Notes under the pieces: generated by a model | Told to the model about the DNA's origin: nothing | Databases searched by the model: none | What the model saw: only the letters and a program-made list of their open reading frames with translations | Translations under genes and position numbers: made by a program | In this document: one piece after another, positions 61,006 through 64,000 of the stretch | Position numbering within the stretch: the first letter of the stretch is position 1 | How the letters are laid out: every line of letters begins with the position of its first letter | Assembly: GCA_963732925.1 (NCBI GenBank) | Contig: CAVTBJ010000015.1 | Coordinates: forward strand, 47,843-111,842 | Length of the DNA stretch: 64,000 nucleotides | Direction: 5' to 3' | Source of the DNA: DASZRZ01 sp963732925 | GTDB lineage: Bacteria; Acidobacteriota; Terriglobia; Terriglobales; Acidobacteriaceae

Positions 61006-64000
61006 ATGCACCCCGGTAGATCTGGTTTCCAAGTTTTACTTCTCGTGTGCCTGCTCTCCGGCATGGCTGTGGCCCAAGGGTCCCGAATGCGTCCGCCGGA
61101 TGCAGGAACAGCTGGGGAGCCTGCCCGTCCCTCCGTGCAATGGTTTCTGCGGGGAAGAACAGCGGCGACAGGAACGGCGGCCGAGCACCTGCAGCACGCC
61201 TACGAACAGAAGCTGCGTGTCCGGGCAGACCGGGCCGCGCGGCTGGCGGCGGCGCGCACGGCGGTTGTGCAGCCCGGCTCCGGAATCGCCTTCCAGCAAA
61301 CCTCCGTCGGGAACACCAGCGCAGTATGGATGCCGCTAGGGCCCCGGCCAACCGCCACGGCTTCTTCCTCCGACCTCAACCAGGACTACGGTCCGGCAGT
61401 GGGACGGGTGGCCGCAGTCGTGGTGGATCCGAATGACTCCAGCGGGAACACTGTTTACGTGGGGGAGCCTATGGAGGGGTGTGGAGGTCGAGCAACGCCG
61501 CCGACGCCTCGGCAAGCTTGTGTCCGGCAAATTCCAATGCGACCTGCGCTCCCAATGTGCAGTGGGAGCCGCTGCTGGATGACCAGCCCACACTGGCTGT
61601 GGGAGCCATTGCGGTCCATCCGCAGAACCCGAACTGGATTCTCGTCGGTACGGGAGAGGCGCACAACGCGGCGGACTCTTACTACGGGATGGGATTCCTG
61701 CTGTCCGAAGGATGGCGGGGCTTCCTGGACTCTGAAGGACTCGACCGTCGACGGGGAGCCTCTGCACGGCCTGGGGATTACCCGCATCGCGTTCAGTCTC
61801 GATAACCCGAACACTGTGGTCGCCACGGCGGCGGTTGCGTCTACGGCGGTGCGCCTGGGGGCGGAAACTGGGGGAGCGGCGGCTCGTGGAATCTACTATT
61901 CCCAGACGCTGGAGATACCTGGTGCAAGGCAATCGTGCAGGACCCCGGAGGAAGCGCGGTGACGGCCGCCTCTGCCAATTCGGTGGTGTACAACCCAGCC
62001 AACCAAACGTTTTACGCGAACCTTCGCTTTCACGGCTTTTACTCCTCCACAAACGGCTTCGAACTGGACCCGGCTGGCAAATCAGCCGGGAGGAGGGTTA
62101 CTGAGTCTGACAGCGTGTCCCACACAGGTCTAGACAAATTGTCCTCTGTTCCGGGCAGAGATGGCGGTGGTGCCAGGACGCAACGAGATGTACGTGTGGA
62201 TCGTCGATGCGAACGGAAGCAACAAGGGCATTTTCCAGACGCTCGACGGAGGGGCAAGCTGGAATGCAGTGCCCGTAACAGCCATGCAGAGCTGCGGCGA
62301 TTCCTTCGGTTGCGATACCGACCAAGGTGTGTACAATCTGAGCGCTGGCAGCCGTTCCCGACGGCGGCGCGACCGATCTTTATGCCGGCGCGGTGAACCT
62401 GTTTAAATGCCGCCTGAACTCGCCCTCGAGTCCGGCAAGCTGTAGTTCGTCAATATCACGCATGCCTATCGGATGCTCCCCGGTGGGGTCGTATTCCCAT
62501 GTCCATCCCGATCAGCAGGCGGTGGACTTCTCCGTGCAGCACCCGAACATCATGTATTTCGGCAATGACGGCGGAGTGTACCGCACGCTGAACAGCTTTG
62601 CCGCCAGTGAAGGGTTCCTGCGGCGGTCCGCCTTCTCCCGGCTTGGTTCGAAAATCTGGATTTTTCCAGTGTGCCCGGGGCAGGACTGGGGTCGATGCTG
62701 CAGTTCGTATCCATTTCGAGCACCCCAGCGACGCCAGCGTGATTCTGGGCGGGACGCAGGACAATGGCTCCCCTGCCACCAGCGATGCCAGCGCCGCCGG
62801 CGGGACCTGGCTGGCTGCAAACAGCGGTGATGGCGGCTTCAACGCCATCAATCCGACAATGGCAATGATTGGTTCACGAGCGCGCCCGCAGACGAAAGTT
62901 CGGCATTCAGTGTCGACATTGAACGATGCACTTTGGGAACCAACTGCGGCCGGCGGAATTCCAGACAATCAGGTTGTCGGGCTAGCTAAGACCGGGGGGG
63001 ACGCGTCGTCGTTTTATCCGCCCTACATCCTCGATCCCCAGACGCCGGGAAGGCTGATTGTTGGAACCTGCCGCGTATGGCGCGGCGACAGCGACGGGAG
63101 CGGCTCCGAGTGGGGCACGCCGGGCAGCCCGCTAAGCATCAACTTCGTTGCCGATCCCGCTGGAAGCTTCTCCTCCACCACCTGTTCTTCCGACGATACC
63201 CAACTGGCCTCGCTGGCCGCCGGAGGTCCGGTGACTGCGAATCTAGGGTCCCAAGTGGTGTGGGCAGGACAGGAAGGCAACGGAAATGACTCTGGCGGTG
63301 AAGTATGGATGACGCTCCACGCTGATGATGGTCCGTCTTCATGGCGACAGGCACTGTCGGCGACAACAACGTGCTCGGGAGCGCCGTTCAATCCATCACA
63401 CTACACCGTCTCCGATATCGCTCTCGATCCCGCGGACGCTAGCGGGCGGACGGCGTACGTAAGCGTCATGGGCTTCACCAATGGGAATAGCGGGCACATC
63501 TTCAGGGTGCAGGTGACGGACAGTCCCAGTTTCAGTTCCACCTGCACCGACGTGAGCGGCAACCTGCCGGATGCTCCGGCGGACTCGGTCGTCACGGATC
63601 CTGCCAGTCCGACCACCCTGTACGCAGGAACCGATGTCGGCGTGTTCACGACGAACAGCACGGTGACCGGGGCATTATGGGATGAGGTTGGGCCAGTGAG
63701 TGGGCCAGGCGCACTGCCGAACGCGGTGGTGACGCGGCTGAAACTCTTCACCACCGCCGGAGGCGCGGTGAAGCTTCGAGCTGCAACCTACGGGCGGGGC
63801 GTATGGGAGGCTTCGCTGACCCCGGATTTTCAGATGCTGCTGAACAGCAGCACAGTGTACGGCTTCGCCGGTGGATCGGCGAAATTCAGCGGCAAGCTGT
63901 TCGCGCTGGCCGGCTACAGCGGCTCGGTAACGATCACCTGCGAGGATACCGGCGGCGGCCTTCCCTCAACGTGCACCGGCGTGGGGCCACTGACCCCGAG
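61006..64000 (+). pseudogene. Secreted BNR/sortilin-type beta-propeller protein with Ig-like region, partial, many frameshifts
   Basis: Large exported protein running off the end of the window. The ATG at 61006 begins a signal peptide (FQVLLLVCLLSGMAVA). Propeller repeats of the exo-alpha-sialidase/BNR type, often with the family turn DGGASW: PAVGRVAAVVVDPNDSSGNT, LAVGAIAVHPQNPNWILVGT, KDGGASWTLKDST, GIFQTLDGGASWNAVPVTAM, YVSVMGFTNGNSGHIF, VVTDPASPTTLYAGTDVGVF. The last visible part (DFQMLLNSSTVYGFAGGSAK onward) starts an Ig-like domain with a cysteine pair. Breaks include 61461-61465 (five Gs where six are expected), near 61708, and several to 62790; the frame is then open from about 62830 to 64000. 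Function unknown. Confidence 0.7.

Noticed and set aside
1..64000. CRISPR arrays, rRNA genes, prophage or restriction/defence systems
   Set aside because: No regularly spaced repeats, no rRNA-like sequence, and no phage structural or defence genes among the readable proteins.

Overview
This window is GC-rich, densely packed bacterial chromosome. It most likely comes from an Acidobacteriota member of the Terriglobia/Acidobacteriales type; this is inference from gene content. The supporting genes are two tandem VWFA proteins of the acidobacterial type, several PilZ multidomain proteins, a fused gamma-alpha KorA, lpxD (a Gram-negative outer membrane), and a polysaccharide-esterase/GH105/hexuronate gene set. 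There is no rRNA operon, CRISPR array or prophage, and one clear tRNA.

Layout. 0-12 kb: RNase PH, a LacD-type aldolase, glutaredoxin, a cation-diffusion transporter, a secreted PpiC-type PPIase, then a leftward sulfur/SAM group (cysK, a cystathionine gamma-synthase-like gene, a Tam-like methyltransferase, ubiE) and two VWFA proteins. 12-14 kb: DUF1015 and a GerMN-domain protein. 14.4-33.6 kb: a plant-polysaccharide and sugar-acid region. It holds a glucuronoyl-esterase-like gene (CE15), a rhamnogalacturonan-acetylesterase-like SGNH hydrolase, a large secreted beta-helix/DUF6298 protein, a PcaL fusion, ThuA plus a sugar isomerase, an ACS-type MFS transporter, glucarate dehydratase, galactarate dehydratase, 5-dehydro-4-deoxyglucarate dehydratase, GH105 and an SDR. 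The set reads as: cut and de-esterify pectin/glucuronoxylan outside, import acid sugars, dehydrate aldarates to 5-dehydro-4-deoxyglucarate, then to 2-oxoglutarate semialdehyde. 34-53 kb: housekeeping genes, namely tRNA-Arg(ACG), rdgB, korAB, an acetyltransferase, accA, dnaE, a CADD-family (p-aminobenzoate-type) protein, a CCA-adding-type enzyme, lpxD, a REC-PAS regulator, a DUF151 nuclease and miaB. 53-64 kb: a PilZ-GAF-TonB fusion, a decayed IS200 transposase, an orphan ModA, a MacA/MacB-like efflux set and a secreted BNR-repeat protein running off the window.

The sequence has many single-base frameshifts. Where I could reconstruct the expected frame, several are one base missing from a short homopolymer, so I read most of them as sequencing or assembly errors. 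They are absent from about 25.2 to 51 kb and concentrated at 24.2-25.0 kb and 57.3-62.8 kb. Genes affected are reported with their full inferred extent.

The least explained structure is non-coding: two families of dispersed intergenic repeats, three copies each, all in + orientation (a short ATCTGCC hairpin and a roughly 90-100 base GTCATC...CATTCAA hairpin unit), plus a tRNA-like degenerate element near 47.9 kb. The most unusual proteins are the PilZ-GAF-TM-TonB fusion, the REC-PilZ-membrane protein, the beta-helix/DUF6298 protein and the CCA-adding enzyme with a polyproline and lysine/alanine tail.
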